A stretch of DNA of 64,000 nt from Clostridia bacterium (GTDB taxonomy: Bacteria > Bacillota > Clostridia > Monoglobales > Monoglobaceae), in assembly GCA_017397725.1 (NCBI GenBank), contig JAFQIA010000007.1:43152-107151 (forward strand), given 5' to 3'. The position numbers and the translations under genes were made by a program. Numbering within the stretch: position 1 is the stretch's first letter; every line of letters begins with the position of its first letter. Shown here piece by piece: positions 26,769 through 35,707 of the stretch. The notes under the pieces were generated by a model. It saw only the letters and a program-made list of their open reading frames with translations. It did no database searches and was not told the DNA's origin.

Positions 26769-27004
26769 TGAAAAAATATGTAGACGGAATGTATATAGAA
26801 ATGACCGAGGAAGAAATGCAGCAAGTGAGTGAAATCCAACCTCTTTCCTACAAGGAACGGGTCATTGCCCGTATCCGGGAAGTCTATTCGCTAGATGATG
26901 AGCTTGCTATCTTGCGGCAAAGAGATGTCAAGCCAGAAGAGTTTGCGGCATACAACGCCTTTGTAGAAACCATCAAAGCAGAGGAGAGGGAGGAAACACA
27001 ATGA
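26768..27004 (+). CDS. Small phage protein of the tail/lysis junction
   Basis: 78 residues, charged and helical, with a start (MKKYVDGMYIEMTEEEMQ) resembling small proteins placed between tail fibre and holin genes in clostridial phages. The body has YKERVIARIREVYSLDDELAILRQR. Its start overlaps the tail gene stop (TAATG) and its end overlaps the next start (ATGA). No function is assignable. Confidence 0.6.
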   Translation: MKKYVDGMYIEMTEEEMQQVSEIQPLSYKERVIARIREVYSLDDELAILRQRDVKPEEFAAYNAFVETIKAEEREETQ

Positions 27005-27243
27005 ACTCTGAATTCTTGATCGCCCTGCTCTCTCTTGCAGGCACTTTTATCGGCTCACTGGCAGGCATTCTCACCGCCAACAAGCTGACCAACTACCGGA
27101 TTGAGCAGTTGGAAAAGAAGGTAGAAAAACACAATCAGGTCATTGAGCGGGTCTATGACTTGGAAGAAAAAGATGCGGTGGAGAATGAAACCTTAAAATC
27201 CATCAAACGCCGCATCGAAAACTTGGAAGATTATCACAAATAA
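27001..27243 (+). CDS. XhlA-like membrane-anchored coiled-coil protein
   Basis: 80 residues: an N-terminal membrane segment (about 4-26, ALLSLAGTFIGSLAGIL) followed by a coiled coil (EQLEKKVEKHNQVIERVYDLEEK) to the end. This layout, and a place directly before the holin, matches phage haemolysin-like XhlA proteins of PBSX-type lysis cassettes, although XhlA usually has its membrane segment at the C-terminus. It may modulate the holin. Confidence 0.6.
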   Translation: MNSEFLIALLSLAGTFIGSLAGILTANKLTNYRIEQLEKKVEKHNQVIERVYDLEEKDAVENETLKSIKRRIENLEDYHK

Positions 27244-27255
27244 GGAGGAATGTTT

Positions 27256-27498
27256 ATGCATATCAAGGCAGATACCATCACAAGAACTGTCGCACTCTTT
27301 TTGGCATTGGTAAACCAGATTCTGGCGGTGGCAGGGAAGGAAATTCTCCCCTTTGCCGAGGATGATATCTATCAAATGGTTTCCCTGCTTGCTACCTTTA
27401 TCAGTGCAGTCACGGCGTGGTGGCACAACAACAGCTTTACCAAAGCCGCCATCAAAGCAGATACTTATAAAGAGGAATTAAAAGGGGCTGACTTCTGA
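27256..27498 (+). CDS. Phage holin, SPP1-type
   Basis: 80 residues with two predicted membrane segments (about 10-28 and 42-58), matching SPP1-type holins: an IKADTITRTVALFLALVNQ start and the WWHNNSFTKAA segment after the second helix. Such holins permeabilise the membrane to release endolysin. ATG 27256 is chosen; the ATG at 27250 is only one base from GGAGG. Its stop overlaps the amidase start. Confidence 0.85.
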   Translation: MHIKADTITRTVALFLALVNQILAVAGKEILPFAEDDIYQMVSLLATFISAVTAWWHNNSFTKAAIKADTYKEELKGADF

Positions 27499-28148
27499 TG
27501 AAGAGATTCCAAAAACAGATTCACCACAATCGCTCCGTCAGGAACACACCCATCCGCTATATCGTGATTCACGATACAGGGAACACCTCCCCCAGCGCAG
27601 ATGCCCAAAGCCATTACCGCTTTTTCCATTCCGCCAATCGGGGGAGCAGTGCGGATATCTTTGTGGATGATCATTCCGTTTGGTATGTGAATGACTACAC
27701 CAAATACTACACCTGGCATTGCGGGGACGGTAAAGGGAAGTACGGCATCACCAATCAGAACAGCATCGGGGTGGAGCTGTGCATCAACACAGGCGGAGAT
27801 TATGAAAAAGCAATGCGAACTATGGCAACCGTGGTGCGGAAGCTGATGGCAGAGCTTGGTATCCCCAGGGAGCGCGTGGTGCGCCACTATGACGCCAGTC
27901 GGAAAAACTGCCCCGGCAGTATGCGGCAGAGCGATTGGGCAATGTGGCACAAGTTCCAAACAATGCTGAAAAAGGAGGAACAACCAATGATTTACAACTA
28001 TATTGACGAAAATATGCCCGCTTGGGCAAGGGAATCGGTGCAGTGGGCAGTAGACAACGGCATCATCCAAGGGGACGGCAATGGCCTTGCCCTAACCGAT
28101 GACAAGCTTTGGTTTTTGGTGGTACTTAAGCGTGCACTAACAAAGTAA
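27498..28148 (+). CDS. Phage-type N-acetylmuramoyl-L-alanine amidase (endolysin)
   Basis: 216 residues. The N-terminal Amidase_2 domain begins RYIVIHDTGNTS (zinc His near residue 18) and has TWHCGDGKGKYG near 75, NSIGVELCIN near 90 and VVRHYDASRKNCPG near 130-145 with the second zinc His and catalytic Lys region. The C-terminal 50 residues (MPAWARESVQWAVDNGIIQG) resemble one SLH-like or wall-binding repeat common in clostridial endolysins. No signal peptide, as expected for holin-dependent release. Confidence 0.88.
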   Translation: MKRFQKQIHHNRSVRNTPIRYIVIHDTGNTSPSADAQSHYRFFHSANRGSSADIFVDDHSVWYVNDYTKYYTWHCGDGKGKYGITNQNSIGVELCINTGGDYEKAMRTMATVVRKLMAELGIPRERVVRHYDASRKNCPGSMRQSDWAMWHKFQTMLKKEEQPMIYNYIDENMPAWARESVQWAVDNGIIQGDGNGLALTDDKLWFLVVLKRALTK

Positions 28149-28150
28149 CG

Positions 28151-28184
28151 AAAACAGGTGATGGGTTAGCCCGTCACCTGTTTT
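28151..28184. terminator. Strong bidirectional terminator after the lysis cassette
   Basis: Stem AAAACAGGTGATGGG / CCCGTCACCTGTTTT with a TTAG loop and one G-T pair. Its right arm overlaps the 3' end of the convergent DUF1273 gene. Confidence 0.92.
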
Positions 28185-28671
28185 CTTCTAATAAAATATT
28201 GTATAAGCGTAAATCTTGTTCCATAGCATATTCCACCGTCTTGTAGGTCCCGCTCCGGGTTTGCAAAAGATAAAACACACAAGCCGAGGAATGGTCCACC
28301 ATAAACCGGTTTCTTCGCATCATACACCCGCTGTCATATTCTTTTGCCAGAACATAAACCTCATCGGCTTGCTCCCGTATGCTTTGGTATGCCTCCTTTT
28401 CGGCTTGGCTCCATCCTGCCGTCTGGTTTTCACAGGGTAATGCCAACACCAAACGAATGGCAGAGTTTTCTTTTCTCCGCTCCAGAACTGCCTCTGCTGA
28501 GAGGGTATCAAACCCTCTGGCACCACCGGTAATAAAGGTGTGGATTCCCACCTCTTCCAATTCTTGAATCCGGTGCTTTAATCTATCTTGCATCTCTGCC
28601 CGATGGGCAGGTGCGATCACGCGATGCCCGCTGAAACAGCAGGTCTTTTCTTTTTCTATCACAAAACTCAC
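28174..28671 (-). CDS. DUF1273 / YpsA-like SLOG-family protein
   Basis: 165 residues. CCFSGHR near the N-terminus, the THITGG-like HTFITGGARGFD segment near 44, and LALPCENQ and the MRRNRFMVDHSS part later fit the YpsA/DUF1273 branch of the SLOG (DprA-like) nucleotide-binding fold. B. subtilis YpsA is linked to cell division, and others act in nucleotide-signal sensing. The start is uncertain: GTG 28671 has no ribosome site, and a second GTG lies 9 bases further in. Confidence 0.8.
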   Translation of the reverse strand: MSFVIEKEKTCCFSGHRVIAPAHRAEMQDRLKHRIQELEEVGIHTFITGGARGFDTLSAEAVLERRKENSAIRLVLALPCENQTAGWSQAEKEAYQSIREQADEVYVLAKEYDSGCMMRRNRFMVDHSSACVFYLLQTRSGTYKTVEYAMEQDLRLYNILLEENR

Positions 28672-28805
28672 CCAAAAAAGTATAGCACAAAAATGAGAAA
28701 ACTGTCAATTCCCATAAAATTAAAGGAATGTATTTTCCTTTTCTTTACTTTTTTCCGCGTTTTTCATATAATGGAAGCATATCAAATAGCAACGGAGATG
28801 GTTTT

Positions 28806-29180
28806 TTGAAGATTCTGAAACAACTGGGCGGACTCTTTCTGCTTTGTATCATTGGCGAAATTCTATCTGCGCTCCTGCCTTTCCCCCTTCCGGCAGGCGT
28901 GCTTTGCATGGTCCTTTTGTTTTTGGGCCTTTCCTGCCATATCATTCAGATCGATGTCCTGCGGGAAAGCGCAGACTTTATGCTGAAAAACATGGCATTC
29001 TTTTTTATCCCCGCAAGCGTGGGTATTGTGGAATACTATCCCCTCATCAAGCATACATGGTTGCCCCTTTTGATTATCTGTATCCTTGCCACCTTTGCCA
29101 CCTTTGCGGCAACTGCTTATACTGTCCGTTTGGTAATTTTTCTCCAAACAAAATTCCGAAATGGAGGTGCAAAGAAATGA
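28806..29180 (+). CDS. lrgA: LrgA/CidA-family holin-like membrane protein
   Basis: 124 residues with four hydrophobic segments, matching LrgA/CidA: LGGLFLLCIIGEILS start, PFPLPAGVLCMVLLFLGL near 22-40 and the FFFIPASVGIVEYYPL segment near 70. Start taken as TTG 28806 with GGAG 9 bases upstream; the open frame extends further but without a ribosome site. Coupled by an ATGA overlap to lrgB. LrgA/CidA proteins modulate murein hydrolase activity and carbon overflow (pyruvate transport). Confidence 0.85.
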   Translation: MKILKQLGGLFLLCIIGEILSALLPFPLPAGVLCMVLLFLGLSCHIIQIDVLRESADFMLKNMAFFFIPASVGIVEYYPLIKHTWLPLLIICILATFATFAATAYTVRLVIFLQTKFRNGGAKK

Positions 29181-29875
29181 GCGATTTTCTTTCCATTCTT
29201 TCTGACATCACGACATCCCCGATGTTTGGTATCACCATTTCGATCCTTGCCTATACCCTTGGGGTATGGCTGGCAAAAAAGGCGAAATCGCCGCTGGTCA
29301 ATCCGTTGCTGATTGCAATCATTCTGATTTCTGCTTTTCTGGCGGTCTTCAAAATCCCTTATGCAAACTACTGTAGCGGCGGCAAAATGATTGAGCTGTT
29401 CCTCACCCCCTTGACCGCCATTTTGGCAATCAAAGTCTATGAACAGATCCATCTTTTGAAACAGAACTGGCTTCCTCTTTTGATTGGTTCTTTGGTAGGC
29501 TCGGCAGTTTCTATCGGATGCGTTCTTTTGCTTTCCCGCCTGTTCTTTTTGGAAAACTCTCTGATGGTTTCCTTGCTTCCAAAATCAGTGACTGCCGCCA
29601 TCGCTATCCCCCTTTCCATGCAGGGAGGAGGCGTGGTATCCGTCACTGCGCTGGCGGTGATGATTACCGGACTTACCGGCGCCGTGTTCTCTCCTATGAT
29701 GCTTCGTCTTTTACGAATTCAAAATCCTATCGAAGCCGGAGTTGCTATCGGCACCTCCTCTCACGCTTTGGGCACCTCCAAAGCCATTGAGCTGGGCGAT
29801 GCAGAGGGCGCTATGAGCAGCTGCGCCATCGCCATTGCCGGTCTTTGTACCGTGATCTTGTTAATGATTTTTTAA
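29177..29875 (+). CDS. lrgB: LrgB/CidB-family membrane protein
   Basis: 232 residues, several membrane segments. Family marks are SPLVNPLLIAIIL near 37, the LPKSVTAAIAIPLSMQGGG segment near 137 and GTSSHALGTSKAIELGDAEGA near 193. ATG 29177 overlaps the lrgA stop. LrgAB acts with LrgA in control of autolysis or pyruvate uptake. Its place immediately after a phage lysis cassette is curious. Confidence 0.9.
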   Translation: MSDFLSILSDITTSPMFGITISILAYTLGVWLAKKAKSPLVNPLLIAIILISAFLAVFKIPYANYCSGGKMIELFLTPLTAILAIKVYEQIHLLKQNWLPLLIGSLVGSAVSIGCVLLLSRLFFLENSLMVSLLPKSVTAAIAIPLSMQGGGVVSVTALAVMITGLTGAVFSPMMLRLLRIQNPIEAGVAIGTSSHALGTSKAIELGDAEGAMSSCAIAIAGLCTVILLMIF

Positions 29876-29926
29876 TCCACAGGGGATTTCTTTTCTTACA
29901 ATTCTGTTTCCGGAATCGTCCCGCGC

Positions 29927-29955
29927 TTGCTTTTCGACAAAAAGTGTGCTATAAT
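29927..29955 (+). promoter_or_regulatory. Sigma-A promoter of the SLH-amidase gene
   Basis: TTGCTT (29927-29932), 17-base spacer, perfect TATAAT (29950-29955), about 58 bases before the start codon. Confidence 0.8.
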
Positions 29956-30012
29956 AGCCACAGATGTTATGTCCTAAAAATCGAAACACAAGACAGTTTG
30001 AGGTGATTCCCC

Positions 30013-31326
30013 ATGCAGAAAAGCAAAAAAGCAGTTGTGGCTTGCTTGGTTCTTGCCCTGCTGCTCCTCTCCCTCCCCTTGCAGGTGTTCGGGTTGGAGT
30101 TTTCTGATGTGCCGATTACCGCATCCTACTATAAAGCGGTGGACAAGCTGAGTAACATTGGCATTATCCAAGGCAGAGGTGACGGCGCATTCGCACCGGT
30201 GGACAAGACCACCCGTGCGGAATTTTGTGCGTTTTTGGCACGCGCTAACGGATACAACGCCAACTATTATCAGCCCAAAGCGCTTCCGTTTCCCGATGTA
30301 GATGCCAAGCATTGGGCAACCCCCTATATTTCGTTCTGTTATGAAAACGGCTATATCAACGGTATGCTGGATGGCACGTTCTGCCCCAACGATTATGTAA
30401 CCGACGAACAGGCAGTCAAGATGATTGTCTGCTCTTCCGGCGTGGGCGACGAATCCTTATCTAAGGTGGGTCCCAAATGGTATTCAGGCTATCTGAATGT
30501 GGCACAAAAATACGACCTGCTTACCGGAACCCGTGTACGGGTCAGCAATTCGGCCAACCGCGCCTTTGTGGCACAGGTGGTCTACAACGCAATGATGGTT
30601 GACGGCTCTTTGGAGCCCACGGTAACCCCCGCACCGGAAGCAACGCCGGAGCCTTCGGAAACACCAGAACCAAGTGCAACTGCAAAGCCTACCGCAACCG
30701 CAAAGCCCAGCGCTACACCCAAGCCAACTCCCCGTCCCACCCGCAAGCCGGTGGCAGGGCAGCTGACCATCGTGTTGGATCCGGGTCACAACTATGATAC
30801 CACCGACACCGGTGCTACCTATGAAGATTTGCGGGAGCAGGATATTACCTTTGCCATTGCTGCAAAGGCAAAACCCTTGCTTGAGGCAAACGGATTCTAT
30901 GTGATTATGACCCGCAACGAACTGACCGAAAATGTTTCGGAGGAATCGGTGGTGGCAAGCCTGAAAAAACGTGCAGAGATCGCCAATGAGGCAGAGGCGG
31001 ATTTGTTCCTCTCTATCCATTGTAATGCCGGCGGCGGCAACGGAACGGAAACCTATTACTTTGAGGGCTCTGAGGAGGGCGAAATCCTTGCCGAGCTGAT
31101 TCAGGAACAGGTTACGGCATCGACAAAACTCTATGACCGCGGTACCAAAACAGCAAAATTCGTGGTTCTTAACGAAACCGCTATGGTTTCCGCTTTGCTG
31201 GAAACTGCATTCATTGATGACCCGTCCAACGCAAAGTTCTTAAGCAGCAAAAACGGACAACAGGCGTTTGCCGAAGGCATCGCCAAGGGCATCTGCGCCT
31301 TTTTTGGCAGAACCTACAAAAAATAA
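30013..31326 (+). CDS. SLH-domain N-acetylmuramoyl-L-alanine amidase
   Basis: 437 residues, exported (signal peptide about 1-27). Three SLH repeats follow: FSDVPITASYYKAVDKLSNI near 31, FPDVDAKHWATPYISFCYEN near 93 and a weaker third near 150. They anchor the protein to secondary wall polymer. A Pro/Thr/Ala linker (about 200-245) leads to an Amidase_3 catalytic domain with zinc ligands in LDPGHN (near 256), REQDITF (Glu near 277) and SIHCNA (near 335), and the catalytic Glu in LLETAFIDDP (near 397). It cleaves the amide between MurNAc and the stem peptide. Own promoter and terminator. Confidence 0.93.
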   Translation: MQKSKKAVVACLVLALLLLSLPLQVFGLEFSDVPITASYYKAVDKLSNIGIIQGRGDGAFAPVDKTTRAEFCAFLARANGYNANYYQPKALPFPDVDAKHWATPYISFCYENGYINGMLDGTFCPNDYVTDEQAVKMIVCSSGVGDESLSKVGPKWYSGYLNVAQKYDLLTGTRVRVSNSANRAFVAQVVYNAMMVDGSLEPTVTPAPEATPEPSETPEPSATAKPTATAKPSATPKPTPRPTRKPVAGQLTIVLDPGHNYDTTDTGATYEDLREQDITFAIAAKAKPLLEANGFYVIMTRNELTENVSEESVVASLKKRAEIANEAEADLFLSIHCNAGGGNGTETYYFEGSEEGEILAELIQEQVTASTKLYDRGTKTAKFVVLNETAMVSALLETAFIDDPSNAKFLSSKNGQQAFAEGIAKGICAFFGRTYKK

Positions 31327-31336
31327 CGCATCAAAG

Positions 31337-31363
31337 GACACTCCCCTTTGGGGGGTGTCTTTG
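31337..31363 (+). terminator. Intrinsic terminator of the SLH-amidase gene
   Basis: Stem GACACTCCCC / GGGGGGTGTC with a TTT loop and T-rich tail, 11 bases past the stop codon. Confidence 0.85.
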
Positions 31364-31379
31364 TTACAAGGAGGATTTT

Positions 31380-32618
31380 ATGAAACAGGTCATCCAAAAG
31401 CCCGAGCTTCTGGCTCCTGCCGGAAACTTGGAAAAACTGAAAACCGCCATCCTTTATGGCGCCGATGCGGTCTACATCGGTGGGGAAGCCTTTTCCCTGC
31501 GGGTCGCGGCAGACAACTTTTCTCTGGAAGAAATCCGTGAAGGGGTTGCTTTTGCCCATGAACGCGGCGCCAAGGTTTACCTGACCGCCAACATCATCCC
31601 TCATAACAGGGATATCGAAGATTATCGCAACTACCTTTTGGGCGTTAAGGATTTGGGGCTGGATGCCATCATCCTCTCCGATTTGGGGATGTTCTCCATC
31701 ACCCGTCAGCTTGCTCCCGATTTGGATATTCACATCAGCACCCAGAGCAACAACCTGAATTATGAAACCGTGCGGATGTGGCATCAGCTTGGAGCAAAAC
31801 GGGTGATTCTTGCCCGGGAACTTTCCTTAGACGAGATTCGGGAAATCCGCACCATGGCACCCCCCGATGTGGAATTGGAAGCCTTTGTCCACGGGGCAAT
31901 GTGTATTTCTTATTCCGGCAGATGTCTTTTGAGCAACTATATGGCAGGCAGAGACAGCAATCAAGGCAGCTGTGCCCATCCCTGTCGTTGGAAGTATTAT
32001 CTTATGGAAGAAAATCGTCCGGGTGAATATATGCCGGTCTTTGAAAATGAGCGGGGCACCTTTATCTACAATTCCAAGGATTTGTGTATGCTTGCGCATA
32101 TCGATGATTTGATTGGTTCGGGCCTCAGCAGTTTCAAGATCGAGGGCAGAGTCAAGTCAGAATACTATGTGGCAACCATCATCAAGGCATACCGCCAGGC
32201 CATTGACGCTTATTGTGAGGATCCGGAAAATTACACCTTTGACCCCCAATGGCTGGAGGAACTGAAAAAGGTCAGCCATCGGGACTATACCACCGGCTTT
32301 TACTATGGCAAACCGGACGGCGATGCCCAGAATTACCAAAGCAGTGCCTATATTCGAGAGTATGATATGGTGGGGGTGGTGGTAGACTATGACCCGACAA
32401 CCTGTCTTGCCAAGGTAATACAAAAAAATCGGTTTTTCAAAGGTAGCGAGGTGGAATTCCTCCGTCCGGTGGGAAAGTTCTTCAAACAGACAATCTCTTA
32501 TATGACCGATGAGAGTGGTGTGGAATTGGAGGTTGCAAACCGTCCCCAAAGCATCGTTTATGTCAAAACGGATTGCCCCGTAGAGCCGGACACCTTTCTC
32601 AGGAGAAAGAAAGAGTAG
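31380..32618 (+). CDS. U32-family protein, TrhP-like (tRNA hydroxylation)
   Basis: 412 residues, U32 family of the TrhP/YrrO type. N-terminal PELLAPAGNLEKLKTAILYG opens the barrel. The signature FVHGAMCISYSGRC and SNQGSCAHPCRW with four cysteines lies near 168-203, and a GYXXG-like RDYTTGFYYGKP near 303 is typical. TrhP proteins are needed for 5-hydroxyuridine at tRNA position 34, the substrate of TrmR, which is present at 16456. ATG with AAGGAGG 7 bases upstream. It has no obvious operon partner. Confidence 0.85.
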   Translation: MKQVIQKPELLAPAGNLEKLKTAILYGADAVYIGGEAFSLRVAADNFSLEEIREGVAFAHERGAKVYLTANIIPHNRDIEDYRNYLLGVKDLGLDAIILSDLGMFSITRQLAPDLDIHISTQSNNLNYETVRMWHQLGAKRVILARELSLDEIREIRTMAPPDVELEAFVHGAMCISYSGRCLLSNYMAGRDSNQGSCAHPCRWKYYLMEENRPGEYMPVFENERGTFIYNSKDLCMLAHIDDLIGSGLSSFKIEGRVKSEYYVATIIKAYRQAIDAYCEDPENYTFDPQWLEELKKVSHRDYTTGFYYGKPDGDAQNYQSSAYIREYDMVGVVVDYDPTTCLAKVIQKNRFFKGSEVEFLRPVGKFFKQTISYMTDESGVELEVANRPQSIVYVKTDCPVEPDTFLRRKKE

Positions 32619-32661
32619 GAAAATTTTGACGAAATCTCCATATTCTAAACAGGAAAGCACC

Positions 32662-32690
32662 TTGACTTTTGGACAAATTGATGATAGAAT
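32662..32690 (+). promoter_or_regulatory. Sigma-A promoter of the large SLH protein gene
   Basis: TTGACT (32662-32667), 17-base spacer, TAGAAT (32685-32690). The leader then holds a small GGGA/TCCC hairpin before an AGGAGG site. Confidence 0.75.
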
Positions 32691-32761
32691 AAGAATCGTG
32701 GGAGTTTTTGTCCCATTTGATACTTTGTAAATAATGAAATCATTTTTAGGAGGATTTACTT

Positions 32762-35611
32762 ATGAAAACATCTAAGCGTATTTTATCACTACTCCTTTCT
32801 GTGGTTCTTTTGGTAAGCTGCCTGGGAACTGTGGTTCTGGCAGACACCACCGAAACACAAAAAGGAAAGTTCACCGATGTGGCAGCTGACAGCCTCTACG
32901 CCAACGCCGTAGAAACTCTGAGCTTGCTCGGCGTCATCAACGGTTATCCCGACGGCTCTTTCAAGCCGGAACAGAATGTTACCCGTGCTGAATTTACTGC
33001 AATGCTGATGAGAACTCTCAACTTCGGTTCTTTGGGTTCTGCCTCTGCATCTGCACTTCCCTTTACCGATGTGGACGATTCGGATTCTTCCATCAACTGG
33101 TCCATCCCCAACATCAATGTTGCCTATGACAAGGGCATCATCAACGGATACGAGGATAACACCTTCCGTCCCAAAAACAACGTTGCTTACGAAGAAGCAC
33201 TGAAGATGATTGTTTGCACCTTGGGTTATACCGGCATCGACACCAGCACTACCCCTTGGTATGCCAACTTTGTTGCTCAGGCAAATCAGTTGGGCGTCAC
33301 CAAATTTGCAAGCCAGCTGGGCAGTGCAGAAACCCCTGCAAACCGTGCTTGTATCGCGCAGATGCTCTATGATTCCCTGGATGTTGCCTTGTTTGAAAAC
33401 GGTGTGCTGACCAACAGAACCATCCTGAAAGATTATCAGGGGTATATCCGCAACACCGGTATCATCTCCGCCAATGCGGACCTGAGCCTGACCGAGGCAG
33501 ATGGCGTTTACCTTGGCAAGGATGAAATCCAGATTTACGCACAGGAAAAGACCACCGGTCTTTTTGAAACCAAGACCTACAAGCTGTCTGATACATCTTT
33601 GGCAGCGCATATCGGTAAGGAAATCGAATTCTATTACAAGGACAACGGTTCTACCCGTACCCTGGCATTCGCCATCCTGACCCCCTCTAAGGAAGTAACC
33701 GTAGATGTAGACCGCATCGACCTTTCTTCCTCCAACAATAACCAGATTCGTTACTATGCATCCGAAACCGCAACTTCCGTCACTCCCTTGTCTCTGGATG
33801 CACAAAACACGGTGGTATATAACGGCAAGCTGTATGGTGCAAATCCCGCAGGCAGCCGTTTCGATCTGGCGATGTTGCCTCAGCTTGGTTCGGTGACCTT
33901 CCTGGATTCTGACAACGATAACGACTATGATATCGTTACCATCAAGGGCTATGAAGTTTACTATGTTTCCAGCAAGGTAACCAGTGAGTTCTCTATCGTC
34001 GATAGTCTCACCGCGCTGAGCCCCAAAACTCTGGTTCTGAACGTAGAGGACCCCTCTATCAAAACCACCATCGTGGATAAAAACGGAAATAACCTTTTGT
34101 ATAACTCCATCGCAGCCGGCAATATCATCTGTCTGGCAAGAAGCACCGGCATCGGCGGTAGCCTGATTCAGACCGCAGTGGTACTCAGGGATTCCTTCTC
34201 CGGCAAAATCACCGGTAAGCAGGGCAGCTCCTCCATCACTGTAAACGGCAAGTCCTACGAGTATTCTGTTGCAGCGCCTTGGGTAACCGGCGTTGGTACC
34301 CTGACTGAGCCTGTCTTGAACGAATCTGCAACCTTCTATACCGACATTGACGGTAGAATCGTTGCTTACAAAAAGGATGCTGTCAGCAGCAATGTCTTCT
34401 ATGGTTTTGTCATGGGTATGGCAAACAGCGACAGCGTATTCGGCACCGAAAAGCTGGTACAGGTTCTGACTCAGACAGGTTCTCAGGCGACCCTGATTCT
34501 GAACAACCAGACCCGTATCAATGGTAGCGGATATTCTGCATCTACCCACGATGCACAACTCCTCTACAGACCGATCAAGTACACCGTAGGTTCCGGCACC
34601 GGTGCTTATCCTGCGTTAGCTACTGTTGTTACCGCATCTACTCCGGCTTCCGGACAGACCCCGGCTGACAACACACTGCTTTCCTTCACCCCTGTTGGCA
34701 CCCCCGCCTCTTACACCTATTCTTCTTCTGCAAAGCAGTTGAGTGCAAGCGGAAAATCGGTTAGCGTGGGCAATGCGATTATCTTTGTAGTTCCCGGCAC
34801 CGACAAGAGTGATTTTGAACTTTACTCCAAGAGCACCGCATCCTCTCAATTTAGACAAGGCAAGCCTTATACGGTTGAAATCTTTGATGTAAACAGTGCT
34901 AATGCAGCCGGTCTGGTTGTGTACTATGGTGCAGACACCACTACCTCAGTAGACGCGTATACCCCTGTTTCTGTCATTGCAGAAGCTCCGGTAAAAGAGT
35001 TAAGCAATGGTCGGGAAATGGATTCCCTCAAGGGTTTCTCCTCTTCCGGTAGCGCTCCGAAGGGTTCCCTGAATACTTACCTCTCTCCGGATAGTCCGGT
35101 AAGAAGTCTGCAATTGGGTGACATCTTCCGTGCAGCAAGCGACAGATACGGCGCAACCGTTAACGCAGCTGACTTGCTCTACTCCGTAAACGGCGGAAAT
35201 ACTTGGGGCGTTACTACAAAAAGTTCCGCTTATGCCGATCTGACCATTGACAAACTTCATACTTCTTCTGCACTTTTTGGTTTGGTGAAAGGTAGTATCA
35301 TTGCGGTAGAAGACGGCGCATTCCTGGTTCATCCGGGATATCTGGACAAGGATGACGCAGCAGTAGATGCTTCTTCTGCAATTCCTTATCAGATTGCAAA
35401 CTGCAAGAGTGCACGGATTCTGTCCTATGTATACAAAACCGACGGAACTCTGGACCAAGTGGTTGAGCTGAGCTCTGCTGATGCAGAAGCGGCTTTGGCA
35501 AGTATGACCGCACACAGTACCGGACTGGTGAACCCCACCAAGGTTCTGATTTATCACTATGCAGGTTCTGTAAAACTGATTTGTATTTTGGGTGAAACCG
35601 CTGCTGAGTAA
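32762..35611 (+). CDS. Large SLH-domain surface (S-layer-like) protein
   Basis: 949 residues with a signal peptide (about 1-27). N-terminal SLH repeats lie near residues 37-90 (FTDVAADSLYANAVETLSLL; GYPDGSFKPEQNVTRAEF), 95-150 (FTDVDDSDSS; GYEDNTFRPKNNVAYEEAL) and a third near 155-205. The remaining 740 residues are rich in Ser, Thr, Ala and beta-prone segments, with no enzyme motif seen. Strong promoter, AGGAGG and codon choice poor in rare codons suggest an abundant surface protein, possibly the S-layer subunit. Confidence 0.88.
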   Translation: MKTSKRILSLLLSVVLLVSCLGTVVLADTTETQKGKFTDVAADSLYANAVETLSLLGVINGYPDGSFKPEQNVTRAEFTAMLMRTLNFGSLGSASASALPFTDVDDSDSSINWSIPNINVAYDKGIINGYEDNTFRPKNNVAYEEALKMIVCTLGYTGIDTSTTPWYANFVAQANQLGVTKFASQLGSAETPANRACIAQMLYDSLDVALFENGVLTNRTILKDYQGYIRNTGIISANADLSLTEADGVYLGKDEIQIYAQEKTTGLFETKTYKLSDTSLAAHIGKEIEFYYKDNGSTRTLAFAILTPSKEVTVDVDRIDLSSSNNNQIRYYASETATSVTPLSLDAQNTVVYNGKLYGANPAGSRFDLAMLPQLGSVTFLDSDNDNDYDIVTIKGYEVYYVSSKVTSEFSIVDSLTALSPKTLVLNVEDPSIKTTIVDKNGNNLLYNSIAAGNIICLARSTGIGGSLIQTAVVLRDSFSGKITGKQGSSSITVNGKSYEYSVAAPWVTGVGTLTEPVLNESATFYTDIDGRIVAYKKDAVSSNVFYGFVMGMANSDSVFGTEKLVQVLTQTGSQATLILNNQTRINGSGYSASTHDAQLLYRPIKYTVGSGTGAYPALATVVTASTPASGQTPADNTLLSFTPVGTPASYTYSSSAKQLSASGKSVSVGNAIIFVVPGTDKSDFELYSKSTASSQFRQGKPYTVEIFDVNSANAAGLVVYYGADTTTSVDAYTPVSVIAEAPVKELSNGREMDSLKGFSSSGSAPKGSLNTYLSPDSPVRSLQLGDIFRAASDRYGATVNAADLLYSVNGGNTWGVTTKSSAYADLTIDKLHTSSALFGLVKGSIIAVEDGAFLVHPGYLDKDDAAVDASSAIPYQIANCKSARILSYVYKTDGTLDQVVELSSADAEAALASMTAHSTGLVNPTKVLIYHYAGSVKLICILGETAAE

Positions 35612-35667
35612 ACACAGCCGCTGAAAAACTCGGTCTAACGCAAGCAAAAGAGAATATGACGAAACAC

Positions 35668-35707
35668 AAACGGCAAGGAGAACATCGAGTTCTCCTTGCC
35701 GTTTTTA
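35668..35707 (+). terminator. Intrinsic terminator between the SLH gene and the ABC exporter
   Basis: Stem ACGGCAAGGAGAAC / GTTCTCCTTGCCGT with an ATCGA loop, then TTTTATT. It lies about 55 bases past the SLH gene stop. Confidence 0.9.

Larger units (their letters stand above)
25557..28148 (+). mobile_element. Solitary phage tail-fibre/lysis cassette (prophage remnant or domesticated module)
   Basis: Five tightly packed plus-strand genes (tail protein, short linker protein, XhlA-like protein, holin, amidase endolysin) in the order found at the right end of a siphophage late operon. No capsid, portal, terminase, integrase or replication gene lies on either side; pfk and a DUF1273 gene flank it directly. 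All frames are open, ribosome sites are good and a strong terminator follows, so the module looks maintained. Confidence 0.7.

Noticed and set aside
32789..34558. Long minus-strand open frame opposite the SLH gene
   Set aside because: It mirrors the codon pattern of the strongly supported SLH protein gene and has no recognisable domain or ribosome site.
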